The translations under genes were made by a program, and so were the position numbers. Positions 43,301-54,465 of a DNA stretch of 64,000 nucleotides are shown one piece after another; within the stretch, counting starts at the first letter, position 1; every line of letters begins with the position of its first letter. This DNA comes from Deuterostichococcus epilithicus (taxonomy: Eukaryota; Chlorophyta; Trebouxiophyceae; Prasiolales; Stichococcaceae). Under the pieces are notes generated by a model. That model saw nothing but the letters and a program-made list of their open reading frames with translations. It did not search any database and was not told the DNA's origin. Where the stretch lies: positions 1,426,009-1,490,008 of the forward strand of contig JAVTLE010000021.1 in the NCBI GenBank assembly GCA_033439295.1, read 5' to 3'.

Positions 43301-44893
43301 TCCGCTGTCGCCAGCACCTCCTTCAGCGAGGCCGGCACGCTCCCCTGCCACGACACAGCAAGCTGCTGCTGGACACCACTCATGCGGAAGACACTGTTGT
43401 GCCTCCGCTCCCGCCTTGCATGTGTCGACAGCAGCCACTTCTCAGCATCCAGACGCTCCGCCATCTCAGAGCCAGCGAGTGAAATCACAGACTCAACAAA
43501 GTCCTGTGCGGCATCGAAATCATGTAGCGCATCTCACCTCGAACAGCGTGAATTCCTTGCCGTAGAACTCTGCGGCCATGGAGTTGCGCTGGGCTGGGTA
43601 CGCTGCATTGTAGGCGTCATCGATCACCGAGGCGCCATTTGGATGCCGCAGCAGCTGCGGCACTCGCCCCTTGAAGCTCTTCATGACCCCTGTGCAGCCA
43701 ACAGCACATTGTCAATGAAACGAACGGCTCACGACCCGTTGAGATCGGTGGGTGGAGCCACGAGTGCGGTTTGTGGGCATCCTTTGACGCGAGATGGCGA
43801 CAGTAGGTGCCATGCCGCCCGGAGGAGGCCTGCTCGGTTGTTGAGGTTGCTGTCAGCGGAGCCATGACCTGATGATTGTCAGGAAGGTGCAATGACCAGG
43901 TTTCATACCCCGCTTGCGGTGCTTGCAGTCAATGATGCTTGCAGCAAATAGACAAATGAACGAGCCTCAGCATGTTATTCTTCCAACAGGAGTCGCTGCC
44001 GTCAAGCGGCAGCGTTCGGTAAGATAACGCAGTATTGCTACATCACCGGCTCCGGCATCCAGCAGACAAGGTAGGCCGCCAGTTTGCAGATGCACTCCCG
44101 ACACAGTGCAGGATGCTGGCTGTGTGTCGGAGGAAGGCGCGTCAAAAAAATGTGCGTCAGCAGGTGCATTGTGAAAGGTGCATCACCTGCCGCCTCCGCT
44201 CGGGTGGCCTTGGCCAGCAGCTTGCTGACCAGGAAGTGGCCGTACGGGTTTTGCGCCAGCTCCACCAGCTGCGGCTGCACCTCCGCCAGGATGGCCGCCC
44301 GGTGCGCCGCGGTGCCGTGCTTGACGCAGGACTGAATGATGCGGGAGGCAGTTGGCGACGCCGCCACGTTTGCCATGTGGCCCTTGATCAGGTCCAGGAT
44401 CTGGGACACCAGCTCCTGCCGCTTTTCTGCTGCGGTTTCGTGCTGCCGCAGTTCCTCCCACAAGCGGATGGCCTCCTGCAGTGCAAGATGGTTTCCGTTT
44501 GAGCCGCCGCCTGCAGGGCGCATGAGCAGCGGCAAGTGCACGCACAGTCAGGCGTGCCCATGCACTCACCTGTGTCTTTTCCCGGCCTTCTTTCTTGCGT
44601 GGCCGTTTGGCGTCGGGCTCGGCCACCGCCACAGGTGCCCCCTTGCGCTTCTGTTTCGTCCTGCAAAGTTCCGACACTAGTGTGAGCCGTCACGGCGTTG
44701 CACACGGTCAGCTATCGTGCGCAGATGGAGCAGCTCTGTTACAATACCTGTCCAGCAGTTTCTGAATGGCCTTTGTGTCTGCATCTGATGCTGGCCGCTG
44801 CTGCGAGCCTTTGCCGTCGGCACGCTTGTGCTTCGCCGACGGCTTGCCTTTTCCCATCGAAGCCGGCCGCGGCTTCACCTTTTGCTGAGCCAT
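40303..44893 (-). CDS. PUM3: Pumilio-family protein PUM3/Penguin (Puf6-like), ribosome biogenesis
   Basis: Thirteen exons close in phase to 676 residues: 44748-44893, 44570-44660, 44187-44475, 43538-43689, 43208-43344, 42784-42962, 42480-42592, 41800-42072, 41452-41629, 41214-41300, 40902-41051, 40626-40708, 40303-40455 (TAG stop). The N-terminus is Lys-rich with nuclear-localisation-like KRPRKKEGREK. PUF-like repeats follow, e.g. VSQILDLIKGHMANVAASPT, NPYGHFLVSKLL and KGRVPQLLRHPNGASVIDDA. The CPL domain comes after, from STSARRVLLDLLSP onward. The C-terminus is a Lys/Gly tail, again nucleolar in style. PUM3/Puf6 binds structured RNA without strong sequence choice and acts in 60S subunit assembly in the nucleolus. 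It ends 207 bases from the convergent coiled-coil gene and diverges from the His-rich gene. Confidence 0.92.
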
Positions 44894-45251
44894 GGTGAAG
44901 GCTTAGATTGGCTCAACAGCTCGCAGACACTGACATCTGCCGTCGCAGGCGGCAGGCCTGAGATTTGTTGCAGCTTGCGGGGTGGGCTACTTCTCCCCCG
45001 CTGAGATTTGAAGCCTGTTGCGTGTTGCCTGCAGAGTTCTTGAGTGCCTGCGTTTTGTCTTCCGTCAGAAGAGTTGGACTGATATCGTCCAGCGTCTTGC
45101 GTCGGCGTGAGGAAGCTGCGCTTCGCCTCAGTCACGTTGGCGTCTCTCACTCGCCTGCTCAACAGCGTTGCAACAGAGTCCGTCAAGCTCAGAGTCGACC
45201 AAGACCCGTCCAAAACTGTGAAGCAGACCTTTACGCAAGCCCAAAGCCACA
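44894..45251. promoter_or_regulatory. Shared divergent promoter region, PUM3 and His/Lys-rich gene
   Basis: 358 bases separate the two ATGs, which point away from each other. Both gene starts are clear, so this gap must hold both promoters and both 5' UTRs. No TATA box is obvious. Confidence 0.55.
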
Positions 45252-46234
45252 ATGAGCCGAATCAATCCGGCCCCGGCCATCCCAGAAGTCAGCAGCGCCA
45301 CGCGCGCTCAGTTCCAGCAGGAGATCATGCAAAAGGTTTGGCAGCAATACTCATAAACGGCAGATGCCGTTGGAAAGAGCGGTCCGTCAGTGTCGGCGGA
45401 GAGGGAGGGAGGGTGGAATCATGTGGCGACTGGCGTCATGCAGCGGTCAGCCGCATGCACGTGGCACAGTGTGATTTTCCACATGATTGATGAAGGTGTT
45501 CACCCCATCACAGGTGCAAAGGAAACTGGATCGTAAGAAACAAGCCAACGAGTTCCCAGACAGGCTGGAGCAAGCAGCCCTTGCAGCGGTAAGTCGCACA
45601 CTCATTCTGGGATTCCATGTGGCTTGACCGTCATCTCGCTCTCGCTCGAATGGCCAGAAACCGCAGATGCCTGTCCATTCGCGTGCTGACATGGTGTGGT
45701 GTCCACTCGCGGGCTGCATGCCCGGGGACCTGCAGGCTGCGAATGAGGTAGAGCGGGCTGAGGCGGCGGCGCTTGCTGCGAAGGACCATTCGCACCACCA
45801 CCATCACCACCACCACAAGGACAGCAAGAAGCACAAACACAAGAAGGTGACCTCCTGCCGTTAGAGCTTGGCATGGTAGCATCATCCTACGCCCGAATGC
45901 AACTGAATAGAGTTCGGTGACTGCCGCCAACACAACTTCTGCACCCTGTGTGCACCAGGATAAGCACAAGGAAAAGGACAAGCATAAGAAGGAGAAAACG
46001 AAGAAGAGGCTGGCATCCCCAAGCTGCAGCTCCGACAGCTCTGACAGTGAGTCGGCGCGACGCCGCAAGAAGCGCCCGGTCTCTGACTCGGACAGCGACG
46101 ACATGGCCAGGCGGCGCCACAAAAAGGTGAAACCCCCAATCTCGACAATTTAGGGACAAGCACTGGCCACGTCACATACCAATGCCATCATTTTGACCCA
46201 GTGCGCTCGCGTGCTGCAGAAAAAGCACAAGTGA
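45252..46234 (+). CDS. Small His/Lys/Ser-rich protein, likely nuclear
   Basis: Five exons close in phase to 150 residues: 45252-45335, 45514-45588, 45736-45846, 45959-46126, 46220-46234. The N-terminal 53 residues (MSRINPAPAIPEVSSATRAQ, then a helix with FPDRLEQAALAA) look folded or helical. The remainder is low complexity: eight His in a row, alternating KHK/DKHKEK blocks, then Ser/Asp clusters (SDSSDSES, SDSDSDD) between Arg/Lys clusters, ending KKHK. Such basic and phospho-acceptor blocks are common in splicing-speckle and nucleolar proteins; the Ser-Asp sites suit casein kinase 2. No family recognised. The phase-perfect exon structure supports a real gene. Confidence 0.75.
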
Positions 46235-46927
46235 GACGGCGGCGGGCGGGGCACGCAAGCTTAGTGACGCAGCCTTCGCGCCGAGTGCCAGCGATGGCAG
46301 GTCGTGACTCTAAAGTTGATGGTGAACGAATTGCAGGAGCAAATGCGCAATGCTCAGGAAGTTGACATTAGAGACGGGGGCATACGCAGTATTCGATGGA
46401 GGAACAGCTTTACATGTGGCGAGTAGGTAATATTGGTGATCCATCGAATGCTGTATGGACGAAAACTTGCGTGAACAAAACAAACTTACAATCAAGTTGA
46501 AGTCCGTTTGCCCCCCCATCCGCTTTCGCTGCCCCATCAGCTGGCACGCTGGCACGTTACAAACAAGGAGAGTCGCGCCAACTCTGCCCCCTGACAACAA
46601 ATAAAAGCTACACACGAAGTTGGCCATCTGGCCTGGTTCCCAAAATGGCTGTCGCCCCGAATCGAGTCATGCATGACCTCGGTTGATCGGCTCTGAATTG
46701 CATCCCGCAGCCATGTAACGGCGCCGAGAGCGCCTGAGACTCATGCCCCGTCCATTCATCGAAGCAGTAGGTAATTTTGCTGGATATCAAGCTGGCCGCC
46801 CATGCAATCAGCACGTCCAAAGCCTGTCATACATGTCCCTGCATCACACCCGCAACATCCGATGAGACTGTGCGAGCGCTTTGGTCCTCAATGAGTACCC
46901 ACCGACAACATGACATGTACCTGCTGC
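46235..46927. other. Intergenic between convergent gene ends
   Basis: About 690 bases with 3' UTRs of the His-rich gene (+) and the Gln-rich gene (-). It contains one long-range inverted repeat (46387-46400 with 46440-46453). No gene seen. Confidence 0.45.
46387..46453. repeat. Inverted repeat, 14-base arms
   Basis: CAGTATTCGATGGA at 46387-46400 pairs with TCCATCGAATGCTG at 46440-46453, all Watson-Crick except one G-U pair, with a 39-base loop. In RNA this would be a stem-loop in the 3' UTR of either convergent gene. It may be chance. Confidence 0.5.
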
Positions 46928-49900
46928 TCATGGCAGGCCTCCCGAACTCATGCACTCCCAGCGGCTCCGAAGAAGCTTGTCGCACGCCAGCCTTGGGCGA
47001 GACCGGCAGGGGGTTGTGAAGCAGCCAGAAGTGCAAGTGTCAGCAGCCAGGAGTAATAGTGGAGCAGCCAGAACTGGCACCTGAGAGGTGGGCTGCAGCA
47101 GGTGCTGTGCAGGGTGCAGCGGGGTGTCGCCGCCAAAGCCGTGCAGCGCGACAATGGGCGACAGCTGGCCGTCTTGCGTGTGCTGGCTAACCACCAGCGG
47201 TTCCAGCGCCGACGGCATGACAATGGACAGCCCGCCGTCGCCGCAGTGCCCCCCCAGCATGCCCAGCAGCTGGTGGCCGCTGTGTGCCGCGTCGTTCACC
47301 TGTTGAGGGCGGTCAGCGCGGTGAGTGCCAAGCGGTCAGCAAGGGCACGTGCCGCTCAAGTGTAGGTCGGAATTGCTTCAGCTGGCCTGTTTGACAATGG
47401 TATGGGTGGGTGCCCGTATCGACATGTGTGTGCTTGTGCATAAGACAAGCCAGAGCCAGATATGGGGGCAACAGCTGCAGGCTGTTGAGTGTTTCGGCAG
47501 TGAAGTTGATGTTGAAGCTGTGGTCACAGTCCCACCTGCGGCAGGGGGTGGCCCTGCTGCGGCTGCTGCTGCCCCCCCGCCGAAGCGTCCGCAAGGTGCT
47601 GTTGGGGGGCCAGCGACTGCAGGGCGCCGCTGGACGGATGCGCGGCCGGCAAGTGCTGCGCTGACAGGGTGCCGTGCAGCCCGGCAGACGCCCTGCCGAA
47701 GTCCTGCTGCGAGCCGAGCGCCGGCAGGCTGAGCGAGCCCGCCATCTGCTGCGCCGAGGCGGCGCCGTGCAGCCCAGCAGGCGCCCCGCTGAAGTCCTGC
47801 ATCGAGCCACCACCCAGCGAGTGCATGCTCAGGGCGCCAGCGAGCTGCCGCTGCGGCGCGGCAGCGCCAAAGTCCTGCTGCGAGCCCAGCGAGTGCAGGC
47901 TCGCCGCGCCTGCCAGCTGCTGGTGCGAGGGCGCTGCGTGAAGGCCCCCCGACGCGGGTCCCTGCCCCAGCTGCTGCTGCGAGGCGCTGTGCAGCAAGCC
48001 GCCAAAGTCCTGCTGCGAGCCCAGCGAGTGCAGGGACGCCTGGCCACGCAGCGACGCAGCCGACGGCAGGTCGGCCGACGCTGCGGCGTGCTGCAGCGAC
48101 ACCTGCCAAACAACAGGCAGATGCTTGATTCCTGGTCTCAAGCACGCCAGCAGACTTATTGCGATGCCCACACCCTGCATACCCTGCACTGCGGCTCAAG
48201 CAGCTGCTTGCCATGCCACTCGAGCGCGGCTGCTGAGTTGCGCGCGCAATTCTCACACGCGACGCAACAGTGCACCTGGTGCGACAGTGATGACTGCGCA
48301 GGCTGCAGCTGCTGCTGTAGCTGCTGGTGTGTCGCCGCTTGCTGATGTTGGTGCTGCATCAGCTGCTCCTGCTGCTGCAGGTGAGCAGCCTGCAGCTGCG
48401 CCGCCTGCCGCTGCTGCTGCTCCGCAAGCAGCTGCTGCTCCTGCGCCGCCAGCTGCTGCTGCTGGTGGTCCTGCCGAGCCTGCGCCTGCTGCTGTTGATG
48501 GTGCGCCTGCAATTGCTCATGCTGCTGCTGCTGTTGCTGCTGCGCCTGCAGTTGCTGCTGCTGTTGCTGATGCTGCGCCTGCTGCTGAGCCTGCTGCTGG
48601 GCCTGCTGCTGGGCCTGGTGTTGCTGCTGCGCCTGCTGCTGCGCTTGCTGCTGGAAAGCAGATTGCGGCGGCTGCGGCTGCTGCTGCATGCCCGCCCCGT
48701 GTGCTGCCGTGCCGGTGTCCACCATGCCGGCATCCGACAATGCGTCAACTTCTGCCACGATGTCTGGGATGTGCAGCGGCCCGCTGTGCTGGTGGCGGAG
48801 GTTGTTGGAAGAGTGCACCTCCTGCAGCAGCGAAAGAGTTTGTCATCAAGACCGCTGTGCAAGACAACGTTGCATGAACATGTCACTACTGACTGCACGA
48901 CGCATGGGACTGCAAGGTGAGCCTTTTGCTTTCACATGACAGAATCAAGAAATTGTGTCCTGTCGGCTAAAACTGCAAACGCATTTGATGATCACCGCAT
49001 TGCATGCAGTGCTTGCCGACCATGGTTCTGATGGGTGCTGAAGGTCAGCACTCAGGACAGGCAGACAATCGTGCATTCCTGCATGTGCGGCGGTGGCGAG
49101 GGGTTGGCGGAGCTCTCGACCGTCTGCGTCTGCTGGTGGCCGCCCGTCTGCGGCAGGGCGCTGCTGCCATGGCTCATGGTGCTGAGGGCGGGCCCCATGC
49201 TGGATGCGGCGCCGCCACCCAGGCTGCCCTGCCGTGCAAGGGCCGATGGCGGCTGCGCCTGCTGCAGCGGCGGCGTGCCATGCTGCTGCGGCGGGGGCTG
49301 CTGCATCGACTGCGCTGCGACGCTTCCCTGCTGCAGATGCACCACGACAACAAATTGTCCATCGAGCACATCGGAATCTGGCACTTGATGCGAGGGAGTA
49401 GGGGTGGCGATTGCCCCAGTGCAGAAACAGAGACGTTGGAATGCGACGGCTTGACAACCTGCTGCCCATAGGACCTGTTGGGAACTATAGAACGTTGCAC
49501 CTGTTGCAGGGAGGCTGCGTGCTGCAGCGAGCTGAGGCTGGCGCCCGTGCGCCGGCTGCCGGGGCCAGACGGCGGCAGCGATGGCGATGGGGTCATCAGG
49601 CTGCCCTGCTGCACCAGCAGGCTGCTGCTGCCCATCTGCATGCTGTTGCCGGCAGCGGATGCCTGCAGGGGGGTGGTGCACATCAGCATGATGCAGCGCC
49701 GTCTGCGTGTCGTTGGGAGAGGCTCGCAATGCTGCCCCACATGCACCAAGTCCCTGTGTGCAGTAGAGGACATGACCAGAGCACCACCAACGATGTTGCA
49801 TAGGCTGAGGACATGCCTGCGGCTGGTGGGGGGTGCGGCCGTGGAGGCCGCTGAGGTTGCTGTGCTGCATGGAGGGTGCGGGGCCCATCTGCGACATCAG

Positions 49901-52900
49901 GCTGGGCGCCTGCTGCAGCGTCGCCCGAGACTGGCTGTCCGCAGCCTGCGCCGCCAGCGCATGCGCCTGCGCCTCTGCCTGGGCGTGTACCTGTGCACGG
50001 CAGGCTCCTGATCAGTCCCTCCTGGTCCCGTCAGCAGCAAGCAGCCGCTGGCAAGACGACAGGCATCACAGGTGCTGCCATGGGCTGTCGAGCCTCTCGC
50101 CAGGTTGCAGAGGCGCGGGAGTGTGTGATCAAGGCGGCTGCAAGGGCAGGAGCAGATCGGCGAGGCTGCAGGGCAGCCGCCGGGAGGGCAGCGGCCAACG
50201 TGGTGAACCAGTCGACCCACAGGAAATCAAGTTACCTGGGCAGCCTGCTCGACCCGTGTCTGCGCCTCCGCCGCCTGCGCGGCCAGGCTGTGCGCCTCCG
50301 CGACAGCCTGGTGCAGCTCGACCGCCGACTGCGAGCGCGCATGCGCCAGCGACGCGGTGACGCCGCCGTCGCCCGGCCCCGGCCCGCCCAGCTCGCTGCC
50401 TGTGTGCAGCGCCGACTGCGCAGCCGGGAGGTGGATCGGGTGAGATGATAGTCGGGAATGGTGTGCAGCTGCCGTCATGCGCTCCTCGGCAGCACCACAT
50501 GTGACGCGCAAGGGTTGCATCGTAGGGGTGAGGGAAGGGGCAAGACCTGCTGCATGGAGGCCGACGCCTGGTGCTGCAGCGGCTGCAGCTGGTGCGTGGC
50601 CAGGGAGGTGAGGGGCAGGCTGACCAGTTGGTGGGTGACCAGGTGCTGCTGCGGCTCGCCGGGCCCGCCGCCCTGTGGCTGGGCAATGAACAGCTGCTGC
50701 CCCTGCGACAGAAACCAGGTGCGGAGCTCTTTGCATGAAAACTGTTGATGAGGTTCCGCAAGCCGCTGTGTAGCTGCATCACTGCGCACAGCGGCGGGCG
50801 AGTGCCATGCAGCGTCCGCAGGCAACTAGTGTCAATGGGTACAGTGGGTGCAGAGCATCTGAGGGGTGCAGGGCAAGGGCGCGCCTGCACGGGCGCCGCG
50901 GCGGCCATGAGCACGCTGCCGACGGGGACGCCTACGGGGGGGGCGCCACCGCCCAGGCCCTGCATGACCAGCACCTGCGGCCCCGCCGGGGGTGTGCCGC
51001 AGTGCGGCGTCGTGACACGCGAGCTGGGGCTGGCGGCCACGCTGGCGGCCTGCTGCTGCTGCTGCTGCTGCTGCTGTGGGTGCTGCGGCAGCTGCAGCAC
51101 CATGCTGTCCACCACCTGCAGCAGGTGACACCATGCAATCGACATGCGACCAGACGGTGGTTTTCCGCGGGCCGCCGCCCTTTCACGCAGACCCCAGCCC
51201 TCCGATCCAGACGACCCTGCCTTCGTTGGTGATGTTCATGCCTGATTCTGGGTTTGCTAAGCGTTTGTAAGGCGGGCGCCACTAAGGATGCAGGAATGAA
51301 ATCTAATTTTCTGCCCGGTGCTGAGGCGGCAGTGCTGCGCAGGCATTCAGGCTGCGGTGCAGGCCAATGCTGCGCAGGCATTCAGGCTGCGCTGCGCGGC
51401 TTGCATAGTTGCAGGGAGCAGGCGGGCCCCGGCTGCGAGCACGCACGTGCTGGTGTTCTGTGGGCGCTGCCTGGACCGGCGGCAGCTGCAGCGGCGGCTG
51501 GTGGTGCTCCAGCACCACGATCTCCTGTGCCTTCGCCTCCAGGTGCTGCGCTGTCGCCTGCAGTGATGACACATTGTGTAACTGCACTGCTGCTGCTCCA
51601 AAACATCAGTGGTCAGGCCGTGCTCAAGTGCTGCTTCTGACCCGGGTACCCTCGACAGGCTGCTCCAGTGCGCCAGCGACCTTAGCGCCCACACCATTCA
51701 CCAGGCATCCGGGGCCCTCGAAGGGGGCAGGGGCAGGCCGGTGCAGTGGCACCCTCAAGCAGGAGGGGGCTTCAAAATTCGGGAGGGCAGGCGAAGGGGC
51801 ACACCTGCAGGGACTGCGCCTGCACCGACAGTGAGTGCGCCTGCACCTGCGCCTGGTGCGCCCGCTGCGCATGCGCCTGGGCCTGCGCCTCGAGGCTGTG
51901 CACGTGCGCGATGGTGTGCGCCTGAGCCTCTGCGTGCGCGTAGGCCTGCGCCTCCAGGCTGTGCGCCTGCACCGCCGCGCTGTTCGCCTGCTCCGCCTCC
52001 GCGTCGTTCAGCAGCCGCGTGTCGCCTGCCGCGCGGACGGCAGGAGCTGGTTCAGCGGCGCTGGTCAGCTGCGGCATGCGGGGCGGCAGGCAAACCATGG
52101 CGTGGCAGGCCCGGCAGCGCGCAGCGGGCTGGGCCGCGACAATGCCCGACCTGGCGGGCTCACATGCCGCAACCCGCACCTCACACATGTGGCACCCAAG
52201 CGAGCAACCCGGTCTGGCAGCGCCAGGTGCTGCAAGCTTTCCAGATGCCAGAATTGCAATTGTGCCCAGCTGCAGCTCCCGAGCCAGGCCGCAGAGCCGA
52301 CGCGGCAAAGGGGCCGCACCCATGGACATGACGCGCTTGAGGCGGTGCGCGGCCTCCACGGCCTGCGCCTGCGCCTGTCCGTGCGCCTCCGCCCGCGCCG
52401 CCAGCTTCTCCGCCTCTGCCCGCGTCGTCGCGTGCGCCTCTGTGTGCGCCTGCGCGTGCGCCTGCGTCCGGAAGGGGGCCATGCGGAGGCTCGACGGAGG
52501 AAAGGACTGCAACCTAAAAGTCTTGGCCCCCCAGGCTCCGCAAGGCCGGACGGTTCGTCATCGCACATGCGGCCAGCAGACGGCTGATCCTCCCTGCACT
52601 TCCTTGTCCAGCCGACTTCCAGCGTCCACAAGAAGAAGGCACCTGCAGGGTCTGCGCGTCGGCCTGCGCCTCCAGCGACTGCGCTTGCGCGTGCAGGCTG
52701 CGCGCCTTGACCGCCACCTGCACCTTGGCTGGCTCCGAGGCCACCAGGCTGGACTGCATCTCCAAGTTGTCCGCGTGCGCCTGCGGCGGTTGTGGAGACT
52801 TGCTTGTGGCACAGCATCCGGGCTTCGGAGCTCCACGGGCCGCGGTATCGCAGCAGTGATCAGGGTGGAGGCCCCTGCTTTGCAACAACTTGCTGATACG

Positions 52901-54465
52901 CCGCAGCTGTGGTTTAGCGAGAGCGAGCTCATGGCATGGTGCAGCAAAGTAACCGTACCTTCAATGCGTTGGCATGCGCTTTCAAGCTTTCAGATGATGC
53001 CGCTGCCGAGTCCGGCTGGGCGGTTTGCATTGACGCGGCTGTCTGCGCCATCTGCGCGCCGGCACTGATCTGCCGCTGCAGCATGGGTGGCGCCTGCGCC
53101 GCAGGAGCGGCGGCGACGGCCGGCAGCGAGGTCGGCAGCAGCGGCCGTGCCTGCAGCGTCGGCATGCCTCTGTCCCTGGGCTCTGCGGCTGCCACTGCGG
53201 GATACAAGACAGACACTCAGCCAAAGCATACGGCTGGCCTTAGAAAGCACCCTGCGCCATCGGATGGACGGCCCGTCACGCTCAGCATGTACTGCAGCTG
53301 TGGGACTTCGCACTCCGCAGATGGCACGACCGACGGTGCGGCATCCTACCTGAGTCCACCAGCGGCAGGTCGCCGATGGCGAGCGCCCGGCCGCCCGGCG
53401 CCGGCTGCGGCGCCTCGCCCGACTGCGCCGCGGACAGCTGCCGCTGCTTGAGATCCAGCTCTTGGCGCAGCTCCGCGTTCTCGTGCTGCAGCGCGCTGAG
53501 CTGGGAGCCCTCGGCGCTGGCCTGCCATGCGCTCACCTGCTGCTGGAGCTCCTGGGCACAGCAACAGTTTCAGGGTTTGAGGGGCCTAAACGCGACTGTG
53601 TTGTAGAGGAGCGACCCCTCCCTCTTTTGAAACAGCGTCTCAGCATGCTGGGAGCCAGATAGCAGCAGCAGCAGAGGTGACACTCTAAGCTTCGGTCCGT
53701 CTGTGATGCCAGACACCGCGCACCCGCAACATGTTTTCGCGGGACTCGCAGAATCGGCGGACGTCACCGGCCGCGATGCCGCGCACGATCTTGGCGAGTG
53801 TTTGCCGTGACTTCTCGCCGCGCTTGCCGGTGCCGCCCAGCATCGGGCCCAGCAGCCGGCACTCGTCTGCCAGCTGCTTTTCGTCGCTCTTCGTCTCCAG
53901 CCGCCCTGAAAAGCGGCCCTGAGAACGGGAGGCACCAGGCACATCAGGCAGCGACCCCACCCCGCTGCAGCCCACCCATGCACAGCGTCTCGCGCCTACA
54001 GCTTGGCAAAGCGCAGACGCTGGGGCAGAGGCCGCCCACCTTCAGGTGCGGCTTCTTCGTCCGGCTGTTGTTGCCGCCGCTGCCGCGGGCGCCACCGCTG
54101 CCGCGCTCTTGCGACGCCTCCTGCTTCACAGCCCCCGACTGCGAGGCGGACCAGGCCCCCGAGCGCTTTGGGGACTCGCCGCGGCCCGCCCCTGTGGCTG
54201 CCCGCCCGTTGGCCACGCCGCGGGCGGACAGCATCGCCTCGTCCTCGCCGTCCGAGTCGCCGGAGCCGCACGAGTCGCTGTCGCTGTTCGAGGAGTTGTC
54301 CGAGCCGCCGCCCTCCGCCGCATGCATGCGCCGGTCCCGGCCGCTGTGCTGTGGGTGCTGAACGGCGGCCCCGTTGGCAGCGGCGCCATTCACCGGCTGC
54401 AGCATGCTGCCCCCGCCTGGCTGCCCGGCGAACAAGTCGCCCTTGTGTGGCGAAGTGCCGTCCAT
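46928..54465 (-). CDS. Large Gln/Ala-rich repeat protein of unknown family
   Basis: Modelled as 16 exons in phase, about 1,550 residues: 54040-54465, 53724-53918, 53350-53551, 52959-53194, 52643-52780, 51805-52461, 51447-51557, 50891-51115, 50547-50702, 50236-50415, 49817-49990, 49459-49662, 49067-49330, 48276-48821, 47536-48102, 46928-47299. The 3' end and the 49067, 49817 and 51447 donors are less sure. Exon 1 is Ser/Asp/Gly-rich. Exon 2 (RLETKSDEKQLADECR... GTGKRGEKSRQTLAKIVRGI) looks like a small basic folded domain. Exon 3 has a leucine-zipper-like coil (LSALQHENAELRQELDLKQR). Next come long arrays of AQAHxLEAQA type, a poly-Gln tract, and four LHSLGSQQDFG-type repeats. Basic region, coil and Gln-rich tails suggest a transcription-related or condensate-forming protein, but that is inference. 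I do not recognise a family. Confidence 0.65.
47695..48034 (-). repeat. Coding repeats of an LHSLGSQQDFG-type motif
   Basis: Four copies lie in one exon of the Gln-rich gene, near 48003-48034, 47867-47899, 47790-47828 and 47695-47727. Two are identical in protein, one reads LPALGSQQDFG and one has GGS inserted. The spacers also resemble each other (GLHxAxSxQxL), so the unit is about 35-45 residues. Confidence 0.8.
48290..48665 (-). repeat. Poly-Gln coding tract (CAG/CTG-rich)
   Basis: On the minus strand this codes for long Gln runs with Ala, His and Leu. Codons are nearly all CAG with few interruptions, so it is a coding microsatellite-like region. The plus strand is open too, but only as an antisense shadow (poly-Leu/poly-Ala). 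Confidence 0.9.
51333..51391. repeat. Direct repeat of 24 bases, 35-base period
   Basis: 51333-51356 and 51368-51391 are identical over 24 bases (TGCTGCGCAGGCATTCAGGC...). They lie in a probable intron of the Gln-rich gene. Confidence 0.85.

Noticed and set aside
48125-48877. Plus-strand frames of about 200-250 codons, poly-Leu or poly-Ala
   Set aside because: Antisense readings of the poly-Gln CAG tract of the Gln-rich gene.
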